A stretch of 64,000 nucleotides of DNA from Arcticibacter sp045629565 (lineage in GTDB: Bacteria; Bacteroidota; Bacteroidia; Sphingobacteriales; Sphingobacteriaceae), in assembly GCF_045629565.1 (NCBI RefSeq), contig NZ_JAZQRL010000028.1:1-64000 (forward strand), read 5' to 3'. The position numbers were made by a program, and so were the translations under genes. Each line of letters opens with the position of its first letter. Positions within the stretch are counted from its first letter, which is position 1. The notes under the pieces were generated by a model that did no database searches, had not been told where the DNA came from, and saw nothing but the letters and a program-made list of their open reading frames with translations. Below, in pieces: positions 1 to 8,378 of this stretch.

Positions 1-1
1 A

Positions 2-1201
2 TTTGGTGGCGATAAGAGAGAAGGATTTTCAGGAGGGCGCCCGCAGGGTGACCGTCCGTATGAAAAAAAGCCTTTCGAAAGAAGACCCCTCGGCGAGGAT
101 AGAAGAGGAGGCGAAAAGAAATCGTTTGAAAGAAGACCATCAGGCGATGATAGAAGAGCAGGAACAGCAGGAAGCAGACCGCAAAGCGACCGTCCTTTTG
201 AAAGAAAACCGTTCGGCAGTGATAGAAAGCCTTTCGGAGAAGACAAGAGAGAGAGACGTCCATACGGCGATGACAGAAAGCCGGGAAGACCATCTGACAG
301 GCCACAGTCGGACCGTCCGTACGAGAAGAAGCCTTTTCGTGCTGATGAGAGAAGAAGTGGCGACAGACGGCCTGCAGACCGCCGTACAGATACAGGTGAG
401 AACCGTAACTGGACTTCAGAGGAGCATGTAGGCAAACCTAATCTGCGACTCCGTAAGAAAACGACAGCACCTTCAGCGAATTCAGACCTGATCCGTTTGA
501 ACAGATACATTGCAAATGCCGGGATATGCTCGCGAAGAAAAGCAGATGAGCTGATTGAAGCAGGCGTTATCAGTGTAAACGGTGAGAGCATCACAGAGCT
601 TGGCCATAAGGTCAACCCGATGAAAGACGTCATTCGTTACAATGGGGAGACTCTGAAGCGTGAAAAGATGACCTATGTGCTTTTGAACAAGCCCAAGGAT
701 TACATCACCACCACTGAGGATCCACAGGAACGCAGAACGGTTATGCAACTGGTCGAAAAAGCTTCAAAGGAGCGTATCTACCCTATCGGAAGATTGGATA
801 GGAATACGACAGGTCTGCTATTGATGACGAATGATGGTGACCTTGCTGACAAGCTTTCTCATCCACGTAACAATATTACCAAGATCTACCAGGTAGAGCT
901 TAATAAGAGCTTAAGTCAGGGAGATCTGAATAAAATCGCTTTCGGTCTGGAACTGGAAGATGGCCTGATCAAGGTTGACGAAATAAGTTACGTAGCGGGA
1001 GGAAGCAAGAAAGAGGTCGGCGTTCAGATTCATAGCGGTAAAAACCGTATTGTAAGAAGAATATTCGAACATCTTGGTTACGAGGTGGTGAAACTAGACA
1101 GGGTTGTATATGCAAACCTTACGAAGAAAGACCTACCAAGAGGCCGATGGAGATATCTGGAAGAGAAAGAAATCATCCAGCTTAAACATCTGATAAAATA
1201 A
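2..1201 (+). CDS. RluB/RsuA-family rRNA pseudouridine synthase, 5' end outside window
   Basis: This enzyme isomerises a uridine in rRNA (RluB/RsuA/RluF family). The frame is open from base 2, so 399 residues are visible and the true start lies upstream. About the first 160 visible residues are a low-complexity, Arg/Lys/Asp-rich head built from repeats like RPYGDDRKP and SDRPFERKPF. After it come an S4 RNA-binding domain (RLNRYIANAGICSRRKADELI region, from about base 490) and the synthase core with the catalytic-Asp motif GRLDRNTTGLLL near base 790. A TTG at 497 could mimic a start, but the frame upstream is continuous and the repeats are protein-like, so I treat it as internal. A strong terminator follows 2 bases after the stop. 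RluB versus another member of the family cannot be settled here. Confidence 0.9.
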   Translation, partial: FGGDKREGFSGGRPQGDRPYEKKPFERRPLGEDRRGGEKKSFERRPSGDDRRAGTAGSRPQSDRPFERKPFGSDRKPFGEDKRERRPYGDDRKPGRPSDRPQSDRPYEKKPFRADERRSGDRRPADRRTDTGENRNWTSEEHVGKPNLRLRKKTTAPSANSDLIRLNRYIANAGICSRRKADELIEAGVISVNGESITELGHKVNPMKDVIRYNGETLKREKMTYVLLNKPKDYITTTEDPQERRTVMQLVEKASKERIYPIGRLDRNTTGLLLMTNDGDLADKLSHPRNNITKIYQVELNKSLSQGDLNKIAFGLELEDGLIKVDEISYVAGGSKKEVGVQIHSGKNRIVRRIFEHLGYEVVKLDRVVYANLTKKDLPRGRWRYLEEKEIIQLKHLIK

Positions 1202-1202
1202 A

Positions 1203-1240
1203 AAAAACAAAACCCCGGAACATTTCGGGGTTTTGTTTTT
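1203..1240 (+). terminator. Rho-independent terminator after pseudouridine synthase
   Basis: The arms AAAACCCCG and CGGGGTTTT enclose a short loop and are flanked by A-rich and T-rich tracts. On the + strand the hairpin ends in a run of T, directly after the stop codon at 1201. Confidence 0.9.
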
Positions 1241-1284
1241 TATAGGGGGTATAAAGTGTTTATCTTAGTGTATAACCCTTATAA

Positions 1285-2406
1285 ATGAAAAGAAACATCT
1301 TCATTCTGCTTATGGCATCTATTACTGTTGGAAGCACGTACGCACAAAAGCGAAATCTCGTTATCGGTACCTATACGAAAAACGGAAAGAGCGAAGGCAT
1401 CTATGTTTATGAGTTTGATAGCCAAACGGGCAAAGCAACTTATAAGAACAAGGCGACCGGGGTTACTAATCCATCTTATCTGGACATCAGCAAGGATGGA
1501 AAATTTGTTTACGCGGCGAATGAAAACAAAGAAGGCGGCGTAAGCGCGTTTTCTTTTAATCCTGTCAGCGGAGCCCTGCAGCTTCTGAACAGCCAGCCAA
1601 CACATGGTAGCGCAGCTTGCTATATTGACATAGATAATAGCAGGAAATTTGTGTTTTCAGCAAATTACGGCTCCGGTAACCTGGTTGTATATCCTGTGCA
1701 GAAAGACGGATCACTGGCCGAGGCGGCACAGGTAATTCAGCATACAGGCAGCAGTGCCGACAAATCCCGTCAGGAGTCTCCGCACGTGCATTCGACCATC
1801 CTTTCACCAGACCAAAAGTTTCTCCTGGTCAGCGACCTGGGTACTGATAAAATTTCAAGCTATGCTTTCGACGACAGGAATATTAAGAAGCCATTAAGCC
1901 CGGCTGATCCTCCTTTTGCTACTGCGGCGCCCGGGAGCGGACCAAGGCACCTGGACTTCCACCCCAACAGCCGTTTTGTGTATGCACTGATGGAAATGAC
2001 GGGGGATGTTATTGTCTATTCTTATAAGAACGGCACGATGAATACCGTTCAGACTATTTCCATGCTTGCGCCGGAATTTAAAGGAAAGACGGGGGCAGCG
2101 GACATCCATGTGTCGCCGGACGGAAAGTTTGTATATGCCTCTAACCGGGGCGACGCAAATGAGATAGTCGTATTTGCTATTGACCAGGGTACAGGGAAGC
2201 TCAGGCTTGCAGGCCGGCAGTCAACGCTTGGTAAAACGCCAAGGAACTTTGTCATTGATCAGGCAGGCAATTATCTACTGGCCGCTAATCAGGACAGCGA
2301 CCAGGTGGTGATATTCAGGAGAGACCAGCAGAGTGGCTTGCTAACGGATACCGGTGAACGAATCGACGTAGGTATGCCCGTTTGTTTAAAGCTAACCGGA
2401 AAATAA
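1285..2406 (+). CDS. Secreted lactonase-family seven-bladed beta-propeller (6-phosphogluconolactonase-like)
   Basis: This 373-residue protein has a signal peptide (about residues 1-20, ending in TYAQ) followed by repeated propeller blades with motifs such as SKDGKFVYAANE, SPDQKFLLVSDLG and SPDGKFVYASNRG. That matches the lactonase family (Pfam Lactonase, PF10282), which includes E. coli Pgl/YbhE. Members hydrolyse 6-phosphogluconolactone or other sugar lactones. The signal peptide places this copy in the periplasm or outside, so a role in the cytosolic pentose-phosphate pathway is unlikely and the substrate is unknown. The ATG at 1285 opens directly into the signal peptide. It is a single gene between a terminator and the convergent bshA, only 16 bases away. 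Confidence 0.85.
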   Translation: MKRNIFILLMASITVGSTYAQKRNLVIGTYTKNGKSEGIYVYEFDSQTGKATYKNKATGVTNPSYLDISKDGKFVYAANENKEGGVSAFSFNPVSGALQLLNSQPTHGSAACYIDIDNSRKFVFSANYGSGNLVVYPVQKDGSLAEAAQVIQHTGSSADKSRQESPHVHSTILSPDQKFLLVSDLGTDKISSYAFDDRNIKKPLSPADPPFATAAPGSGPRHLDFHPNSRFVYALMEMTGDVIVYSYKNGTMNTVQTISMLAPEFKGKTGAADIHVSPDGKFVYASNRGDANEIVVFAIDQGTGKLRLAGRQSTLGKTPRNFVIDQAGNYLLAANQDSDQVVIFRRDQQSGLLTDTGERIDVGMPVCLKLTGK

Positions 2407-2422
2407 AAAGTTTACGGTGCCC

Positions 2423-3562
2423 TTATTTGGTCACCGGGCTTTTTTCCAACACCTGTCTGTAATAATCCTCATAGATCGGAAGGATAAAACTCAGGTCAAA
2501 TTCTTTAGCCCTGGCCAGCGCATTCGCTTTAAACTCTGCCAGGCGCTCTCTGTCTTCGAGAATATAAATGGCATTTCGTGCCATATCTTCCACGTCTCCG
2601 ACATCGCTCATAAAACCGGTAACACCCTGTACATTCAGTTCTGGCAAGCCCCCCGCGTTTGAGGAAATAACAGGTACCTGACAGGCCATAGCTTCCAGTG
2701 CAGCTAGTCCAAAGCTTTCTGATTCGGAAGGCATCAGGAAAAGATCTGCAACGGAAAGGATTTCTTCCACTGCTTCTTGCTTTCCAAGGTATCTGACATT
2801 GTCGCAGATGCCGAGTTCCCGGCACAGCCTCTCGCAATTTGCGCGGTCAGGTCCATCCCCTACCATCAGCAGCTTGGAAGGAATGGTTTCGAGCACTTTA
2901 TGGAACACCCGAACAACATCCTTTGCTCGCTTCACTTTTCGAAAGTTAGATGTATGAACCATTATCAATTCATTGTTTGGCGCTATTGCCTTCTTGAAAT
3001 GGTCCTTTCGCTTTTGACTGAAACGGGTGAGATCAATGAAATTGGGAATCACTTTGATATCATTAGTGATTTCAAAATGATCGTAGGTATCTTTTCGGAG
3101 GTGCTCTGATACAGCTGTTACGCCGTCAGATTTGTTAATAGAAAATGTAACAACGGGTTTGAATGTGACGTCCTTCCCTACCAGCGTAATATCTGTCCCG
3201 TGCAAAGTGGTTACCACAGGTATATTTATTCCGTATGTAGCCAGGATCTGCTTGGCCATAAACGCTGCAGAGGCGTGAGGAATGGCGTAATGCACATGCA
3301 GCAGATCGAGTTTTTCGAACCGCACCACATCTACCAGTTTGCTGGCCAGAACCAGTTCGTACGGCGGATAATCAAATAATGGATACTGAGAAACAGACAC
3401 TTCATGGTAAAACAAATTCTCCGAGAAGAAGTCTAGTCTGGCTGGCTGACTGTAGGTGATAAAATGGACCTGATGTCCGTTATCTGCCAATGCCTTGCCC
3501 AGCTCAGTGGCCACTACTCCGCTTCCGCCAAATGTCGGATAGCATACGATTCCAATTTTCAT
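2423..3562 (-). CDS. bshA: N-acetyl-alpha-D-glucosaminyl L-malate synthase BshA
   Basis: This GT4 glycosyltransferase (379 residues) joins GlcNAc from UDP-GlcNAc to L-malate, the first step of bacillithiol synthesis. The N-terminus KIGIVCYPTFGGSGVVATEL is the characteristic BshA opening. The HVHYAIPHASAAF region and the C-terminal donor-site block (PSESESFGLAALEAMACQVPVI, then GGLPE) are typical of GT-B enzymes and of the Bacteroidota/Firmicutes BshA group. Length fits the family. The other bacillithiol genes (bshB, bshC) are not in the window. The gene faces away from the GH3C/beta-lactamase gene upstream and converges on the lactonase gene. Confidence 0.95.
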   Translation of the reverse strand: MKIGIVCYPTFGGSGVVATELGKALADNGHQVHFITYSQPARLDFFSENLFYHEVSVSQYPLFDYPPYELVLASKLVDVVRFEKLDLLHVHYAIPHASAAFMAKQILATYGINIPVVTTLHGTDITLVGKDVTFKPVVTFSINKSDGVTAVSEHLRKDTYDHFEITNDIKVIPNFIDLTRFSQKRKDHFKKAIAPNNELIMVHTSNFRKVKRAKDVVRVFHKVLETIPSKLLMVGDGPDRANCERLCRELGICDNVRYLGKQEAVEEILSVADLFLMPSESESFGLAALEAMACQVPVISSNAGGLPELNVQGVTGFMSDVGDVEDMARNAIYILEDRERLAEFKANALARAKEFDLSFILPIYEDYYRQVLEKSPVTK

Positions 3563-3627
3563 TTCGCAAAATAAAAGGAAAAAGATGAAGATATTGTTTG
3601 GTTCGGGTAAATTAAATAGCTCGCGGA

Positions 3628-5448
3628 CTATAAAACGGCTTTATTAATTGCCTTATAGATAGCGTCCTGGATTTTGGGTCTTACCCGAAGACTGCTCAGC
3701 TTGTTAGCGGGTTGCTGATATAACCGGTTTGACAAAAATATATAGATGAGTTTACTTTTGGGATCCACCCAAACACATGTGCCGGTAAAGCCGGTATGCC
3801 CATAGGTCTGTGGAGATGCGAGTTCTGACGGGTATCTGTTAGCCGGGTCAGGGTCCCACCGGTCGAATCCAAGCCCCCTCCTGCTGATATCGCTCTGCCG
3901 GCTGGTGAACATGTCTATTGTTGATGGCTGAAAGTACTGCTTCCCCCCATAGATTCCACCGTTCAGCATCATTTGGAACAGGATTGCCAGGTCGTTTGCT
4001 GAAGAGAATAGTCCTGCATGTCCGGCAACTCCGCCTGCAAGTGCCGCTCCCTGGTCATGCACATATCCCTCAATAAGGGTTTTTCTGAAGTACGTATCAT
4101 TCTCTGTGGGTACAATCTCGGACTTACTGAAGCGCATGCGGGGAGTGAAACCGGCATATTTCATACCAAGTGGTTTATAAAATTCGTTTTGTACATACTG
4201 ATCCATGGGCTCGGAGGTCTGCTGTTCAATGACTTCCTTCATGAAATACATACTCAAATCGCTATAGACGTATTTGCCTGCGGGACGCAGTCCGCTGTTG
4301 AGCATTCTTGGCAGCATAACGTCATTGTAGAAATTGCGTCTTATGTAATAGTTGTCGGCTACCTTAACCGGAAACACATCGGAAGAGTCGCGGCTATACT
4401 CTCCAGGCTTCAGTGAACTGTGAAAAGGAATGTACGATACCAGGCCAGCCTGGTGCAGCATCAGGTCGCGAACGGGAATGGACCTTTTGTTAGTTTCTCT
4501 TGATAAGGGCACGTAATAGCCCATAGTAGAATCAAGACTCAGCTTATTTTGCTCATAAAGCCGCATGGAAGCAATGGTTGTTGCTGCTATCTTGGTGACT
4601 GAAGCCAGGTCAAAAATATCATCAATGCGTGTTTCCCTTGTCTTTTCGTATGTATGAGACCCGTAAGCCTTGTCGAATATTACCCGGCCATCTTTCACTA
4701 CCATCACCACAGCGCCTGGGGTGACACGCTGAGCAATTGCCGATCTGACAATATTGTCTATCGGCTTTTCCAGATCGCCGGAATTTATTCCGAGCTCTTC
4801 GGGTACGGTGTAAGAAAGTCTGATCGATGCGGTATGAAAGCCGTCTCCAGCCTTAAATTTTGGTGAGACCGTTACCGGTAATTTTGAGCCCGCCGCCGCT
4901 CCGCCGAATATAAGCTGGGCCGTAAGGCTGGCGGAAGAGGGGGAATCTGATGCCGACCAGATGACGGGAGATTCCAGACTGTCGAGCCGGGCCAGAATAT
5001 TAGCGGGACCGTAAAGGACCACGATAAGCTGCTTGCTGCGTTCCATATCCTGGAGGAACCTCCTGGTGCTCTCTTTATAAATGGCTTCCTGGCCGACCTG
5101 CACGATAACTGAATGATAGAGTTTCAGATCAGCACCCAGCAGATTCAGATCAGCGTGGGAGTTGTACGCTTCTGCAGAAAAGCGGTCGACTGCTGTGTAT
5201 TTATTGGCAATGCTGTCGAAAGTCGTTGCGTTTACAGATCCAATATTCACACTCGCAAAGCGTTTATTGTCCAGATCAATCACCGGGACAAGTGAAGAAT
5301 CGTTGTTTAATAACACCGTTGATTGACGACTTGCTTTCATTTGTTCCAACCAGGTCAGGGATGGATTATGACAAGATGACGCAAATGAGCTGAGCGTGAT
5401 AAACAGGGAAAGGATGGATATTGAGGAGTATAAACAGTACTTAAACAT
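3628..5448 (-). CDS. Beta-lactamase-family serine hydrolase with GH3 C-terminal-like domain
   Basis: The protein (606 residues) has an N-terminal hydrophobic export segment (residues about 5-25). Residues about 35-200 look like a glycoside hydrolase family 3 C-terminal domain: ASRQSTVLLNNDSSLVP at the front and FGGAAAGSKLPVTV at the end. From about residue 215 to the C-terminus it is a class C beta-lactamase/DD-peptidase fold with SVTK (Ser283, Lys286), YSD (Tyr395) and HTG (551-553), so the serine hydrolase centre looks intact. Bacteroidota often carry a much longer fusion of a complete GH3 enzyme with this same domain; here the catalytic GH3 barrel is absent. The substrate is unknown; cell-wall or muropeptide hydrolysis is an inference. 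Confidence 0.8.
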   Translation of the reverse strand: MFKYCLYSSISILSLFITLSSFASSCHNPSLTWLEQMKASRQSTVLLNNDSSLVPVIDLDNKRFASVNIGSVNATTFDSIANKYTAVDRFSAEAYNSHADLNLLGADLKLYHSVIVQVGQEAIYKESTRRFLQDMERSKQLIVVLYGPANILARLDSLESPVIWSASDSPSSASLTAQLIFGGAAAGSKLPVTVSPKFKAGDGFHTASIRLSYTVPEELGINSGDLEKPIDNIVRSAIAQRVTPGAVVMVVKDGRVIFDKAYGSHTYEKTRETRIDDIFDLASVTKIAATTIASMRLYEQNKLSLDSTMGYYVPLSRETNKRSIPVRDLMLHQAGLVSYIPFHSSLKPGEYSRDSSDVFPVKVADNYYIRRNFYNDVMLPRMLNSGLRPAGKYVYSDLSMYFMKEVIEQQTSEPMDQYVQNEFYKPLGMKYAGFTPRMRFSKSEIVPTENDTYFRKTLIEGYVHDQGAALAGGVAGHAGLFSSANDLAILFQMMLNGGIYGGKQYFQPSTIDMFTSRQSDISRRGLGFDRWDPDPANRYPSELASPQTYGHTGFTGTCVWVDPKSKLIYIFLSNRLYQQPANKLSSLRVRPKIQDAIYKAINKAVL

Positions 5449-5507
5449 ATAAAACTTGATAGATTATGACTTAAACGAATTTTTAAGAAATAATTGTCTT
5501 AAAACAA

Positions 5508-5546
5508 GAAAGCCCGGGGGATCCCCGGGCCTGGTTAGTTTGAGTG
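5508..5546. other. GC-rich hairpin in divergent region, possible attenuator
   Basis: Arms GCCCGGGG (5512-5519) and CCCCGGGC (5523-5530) form an 8-bp stem with a 3-base loop. Read on the minus strand it is followed by TTTCTTGTTTT, so it resembles a terminator inside the 5' leader of the hydrolase gene starting at 5448. The adjoining 13-mer TGGTTAGTTTGAG (5532-5544) recurs as its complement at 31036-31048, next to another hairpin. The remainder of 5449-5763 is AT-rich and shows no gene. Confidence 0.45.
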
Positions 5547-5763
5547 TTTTTCCCATCTCAAAGACAGCTCGGCTTCTGGCCGGCTTACGAGGCAAGCCAT
5601 TTTAATGAATTTTAAAGCTGAGTGGTTAACTAAATATTAGTTGTTGATTAAGAGTTTGTAAACATGAAAGTCTGAAAAAAAAATGAACAATACAAATATT
5701 ACTTACATATTTTGTAAAATGAAGGATACGAAGATGAGCAGGATGATGCTGGTTTATTTTGAT

Positions 5764-5771
5764 TATTTTTG
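5764..5771 (+). promoter_or_regulatory. mutL promoter -7 box
   Basis: TATTTTTG matches the Bacteroidota consensus TAnnTTTG. It lies 12 bases before the ATG at 5784, which supports that start over the TTG at 5769 that lies inside the box. Confidence 0.65.
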
Positions 5772-5783
5772 CCATTAGAAATT

Positions 5784-7634
5784 ATGTCTGATATTATACA
5801 GCTTTTACCAGATTCCGTTGCCAATCAAATAGCCGCGGGCGAGGTAGTACAGAGACCATCTTCGGCAGTCAAGGAACTGGTTGAAAATTCAATAGATGCG
5901 GGTGCCGGAAAAATCCAGTTAATCATCAAGGATGCAGGTAAATCCCTCATTCAGGTTATTGATGATGGATGCGGTATGAGTATTACGGATGCCCGGATGT
6001 GTTTTGAGCGTCACGCGACGTCCAAGATCCGGAAGGCAGGGGACCTCTTCGCCATCCGGACTATGGGTTTCCGAGGGGAGGCCATGGCTTCTATTGCAGC
6101 GATCGCGCAGGTAGAAATGAAGACACGCCGTCATGAGGACGAACTGGGAACTCATATCTGTATCGAGGGATCGGAGATTGTGAAACAGGAACCTGTATCT
6201 TGCAGTGCGGGCACGAGCATCAGCATAAAGAATCTTTTCTTTAATACACCGGCCAGACGCAATTTCCTGAAGGGGAACCCTGTGGAACTGCGCCATATAA
6301 TAGATGAATTTCAGCGCATCGCACTGGCTCATCCCGAAATACATTTCACGCTTCATCATGATGGTAACGAAATGTTCCATCTGCCTAAGGCTAGCCTGAA
6401 GCAGCGAATTGTTCATTTGTTTGGGAATGCCTACAACCAAAAGCTTGTTCCTATTGAAGAAGATACCAGCATCATCGCGGTTAAGGGCTTTATTGGGAAG
6501 CCGGAGTTTGCCCGCAAAACGAGAGGAGAGCAGTTCTTTTTTGTAAACAAGCGCTTTATAAAGGACCCCTACCTGAATCATGCCGTGGTTACAGCTTATG
6601 AGGAATTACTGCCTGAAGACAGCTTTCCGCTTTACGTCCTGTTTATTGACATCGACCCGGCGAAGATTGATATTAATGTACATCCGACGAAGACGGAGAT
6701 AAAGTATCAGGACGAAAAGGCCTTGTATGCCATCATCAGGTCTGCAGTTAAGCGCTCGCTGGGACAATACAACATCACTCCGACGCTCGACTTTGATCAG
6801 GAGACCGGCTTCAGCCACATGATCACCCAAAAGGCTCCAGAGGAGATCGTGCCACCACAGATCACTTTCAACCCGGATTTCAACCCTTTCCAGGCTGACA
6901 AAAAAAGTGGAAGATCTACTTCATACTCCCGCAATCTCGGCGAAGATCAGGGTGAGGTGAGCAAAAACTGGGGATCTCTTTATGAGATTGTTGACGAAGC
7001 CAGGGACAGACAGCAACAAACAATTCTCGAAATTGAAGATGCTGAGGCTGCACAGATAAAAAAGGAAGGCCGTCATTTCTTCCAGCTTCACAGCAGATTG
7101 ATTATTTCGCCGATCAAGTCGGGTTTCATGCTGATTGATCAGCAGGCTGCGCATGAGCGCATCCTCTATGAGCGTTTTTTGCAGCAGCTTGAGAACCGTC
7201 AGGGTGCCAGTCAGCAAAGTTTGTTCCCACAAACGGTCACGCTTAACGCGGCGGACTTTGAACTGGTAAAAGAGCTCCTCCCCGACATACAGTCTCTGGG
7301 CTTCCAGATCAGGGAGTTTGGGAAGAACACCGTTATTGTAGAAGGCATTCCTGCAGATATCAGTGCAAATGTGAGCGAGGTGGAGATGCTTGAACATCTA
7401 ATTGAAGGATTTAAAAACAATTTAACCTTGCTGCGCTTGGATAAACGGGATAATCTGGCGCGAACACTCGCACGGAACGCAGCCTTGAAGGCAGGCACCA
7501 GGTTATCTCAGGAAGAAATGAACAACCTGATCGATCAACTGTTTGCTTGTGAGAGACCTAACTCTTCTCTGACGGGTAAGCCGGTTATCATTAAATACTC
7601 CATTGAGGAGCTTTTACAGAAATTTGAAAAATAG
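5784..7634 (+). CDS. mutL: DNA mismatch repair protein MutL
   Basis: MutL (616 residues) couples MutS mismatch recognition to strand incision. GHKL ATPase motifs are complete: ELVENSIDAGA (Glu31, Asn35), DDGCGM (60-65) and GFRGEA (95-100). The C-terminal dimerisation domain carries DQQAAHERILYE, which corresponds to the endonuclease motif DQHA(x)2E(x)4E with His replaced by Gln, and a later ACERPNSSLTGKP block in place of the usual Cys-Pro-rich metal motif. Nuclease activity is therefore plausible but not certain. The start was chosen because the TAnnTTTG box overlaps the earlier TTG. Two rhomboid genes and a nuclease-fold gene follow on the same strand, probably co-transcribed. Confidence 0.95.
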   Translation: MSDIIQLLPDSVANQIAAGEVVQRPSSAVKELVENSIDAGAGKIQLIIKDAGKSLIQVIDDGCGMSITDARMCFERHATSKIRKAGDLFAIRTMGFRGEAMASIAAIAQVEMKTRRHEDELGTHICIEGSEIVKQEPVSCSAGTSISIKNLFFNTPARRNFLKGNPVELRHIIDEFQRIALAHPEIHFTLHHDGNEMFHLPKASLKQRIVHLFGNAYNQKLVPIEEDTSIIAVKGFIGKPEFARKTRGEQFFFVNKRFIKDPYLNHAVVTAYEELLPEDSFPLYVLFIDIDPAKIDINVHPTKTEIKYQDEKALYAIIRSAVKRSLGQYNITPTLDFDQETGFSHMITQKAPEEIVPPQITFNPDFNPFQADKKSGRSTSYSRNLGEDQGEVSKNWGSLYEIVDEARDRQQQTILEIEDAEAAQIKKEGRHFFQLHSRLIISPIKSGFMLIDQQAAHERILYERFLQQLENRQGASQQSLFPQTVTLNAADFELVKELLPDIQSLGFQIREFGKNTVIVEGIPADISANVSEVEMLEHLIEGFKNNLTLLRLDKRDNLARTLARNAALKAGTRLSQEEMNNLIDQLFACERPNSSLTGKPVIIKYSIEELLQKFEK

Positions 7635-7655
7635 AACCTTACTTCAAGGAAACGA

Positions 7656-8378
7656 ATGAACAGTTACAGACAGTCACCTTTTTCCAATATTTCACCGGTC
7701 GTTAAGAACCTGCTGATCATTAATGCTATCTTCTATCTGGCTACCATGCTGTTTATGAAGAATGGGCAGTCGCAGCTTATTCCGCTATTTGGTGTCTTTT
7801 ACTTTGACTCTGAACTATTCAGAATCTGGCAGCCTGTGACCTACATGTTCATGCATAGTGACCAGTCTTTTGCGCATATCTTGTTTAATATGTTTGCTTT
7901 ATACAGCTTCGGATCTGCTTTAGAGTATATTATGGGCTCAAAGCGTTTTTTGAATTTCTATCTTATAACCGGGCTGGGTGCTCTTGCACTGCAGATGATC
8001 GTTCAGGCTATTGAGGTTCATTCGGTTGTGGGCAGCATTACCGTTGACATCCGGTCTTTTCCGTTTCAAAGTCAGGAGGATTTGAATAAAGTCGCGTCGA
8101 TATACTTAACACCAATGGTGGGTGCTTCGGGAGCCATCTTCGGTTTGCTGGTCGCATTCGGACTGCTGTTTCCGAATGCTGAATTATTTTTATTATTTAT
8201 TCCCGTTCCGGTAAAAGCTAAGTATATTATTCCCGTTTATGTCGTTATAGAATTATTCCTGGGTGTAGGGCAATTTTCGGGTGACTCTGTCGCACATTTT
8301 GCACACCTGGGCGGAGCATTATTTGGTTTTATCTTAATAAAATATTGGAGGATTCACCGTCCCGGAGGTTTTATATGA
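7656..8378 (+). CDS. Rhomboid family intramembrane serine protease (first of pair)
   Basis: This 240-residue polytopic membrane protein cleaves substrates within the membrane. Rhomboid signatures are present: HILFNMFALYSFG in the second helix region, catalytic serine in GASGAIFG (Ser158), and the C-terminal histidine in AHFAHLGGALFGF (His217). The serine-histidine dyad is intact. It starts 21 bases after mutL and its stop overlaps the start of the second rhomboid gene in an ATGA junction, so the two are translationally coupled. The substrate is unknown. Confidence 0.92.
   Translation: MNSYRQSPFSNISPVVKNLLIINAIFYLATMLFMKNGQSQLIPLFGVFYFDSELFRIWQPVTYMFMHSDQSFAHILFNMFALYSFGSALEYIMGSKRFLNFYLITGLGALALQMIVQAIEVHSVVGSITVDIRSFPFQSQEDLNKVASIYLTPMVGASGAIFGLLVAFGLLFPNAELFLLFIPVPVKAKYIIPVYVVIELFLGVGQFSGDSVAHFAHLGGALFGFILIKYWRIHRPGGFI

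Noticed and set aside
3..431. Open frame of 142 codons in frame 3
   Set aside because: It is a shadow of the repeat-rich head of the pseudouridine synthase in frame 2. The frame-2 reading gives coherent RPYxxDRKPF repeats and joins directly to the S4 domain.
5919..6581. 220-codon minus-strand frame opposite mutL
   Set aside because: Antisense shadow of conserved MutL ATPase motifs, with no promoter or family features.
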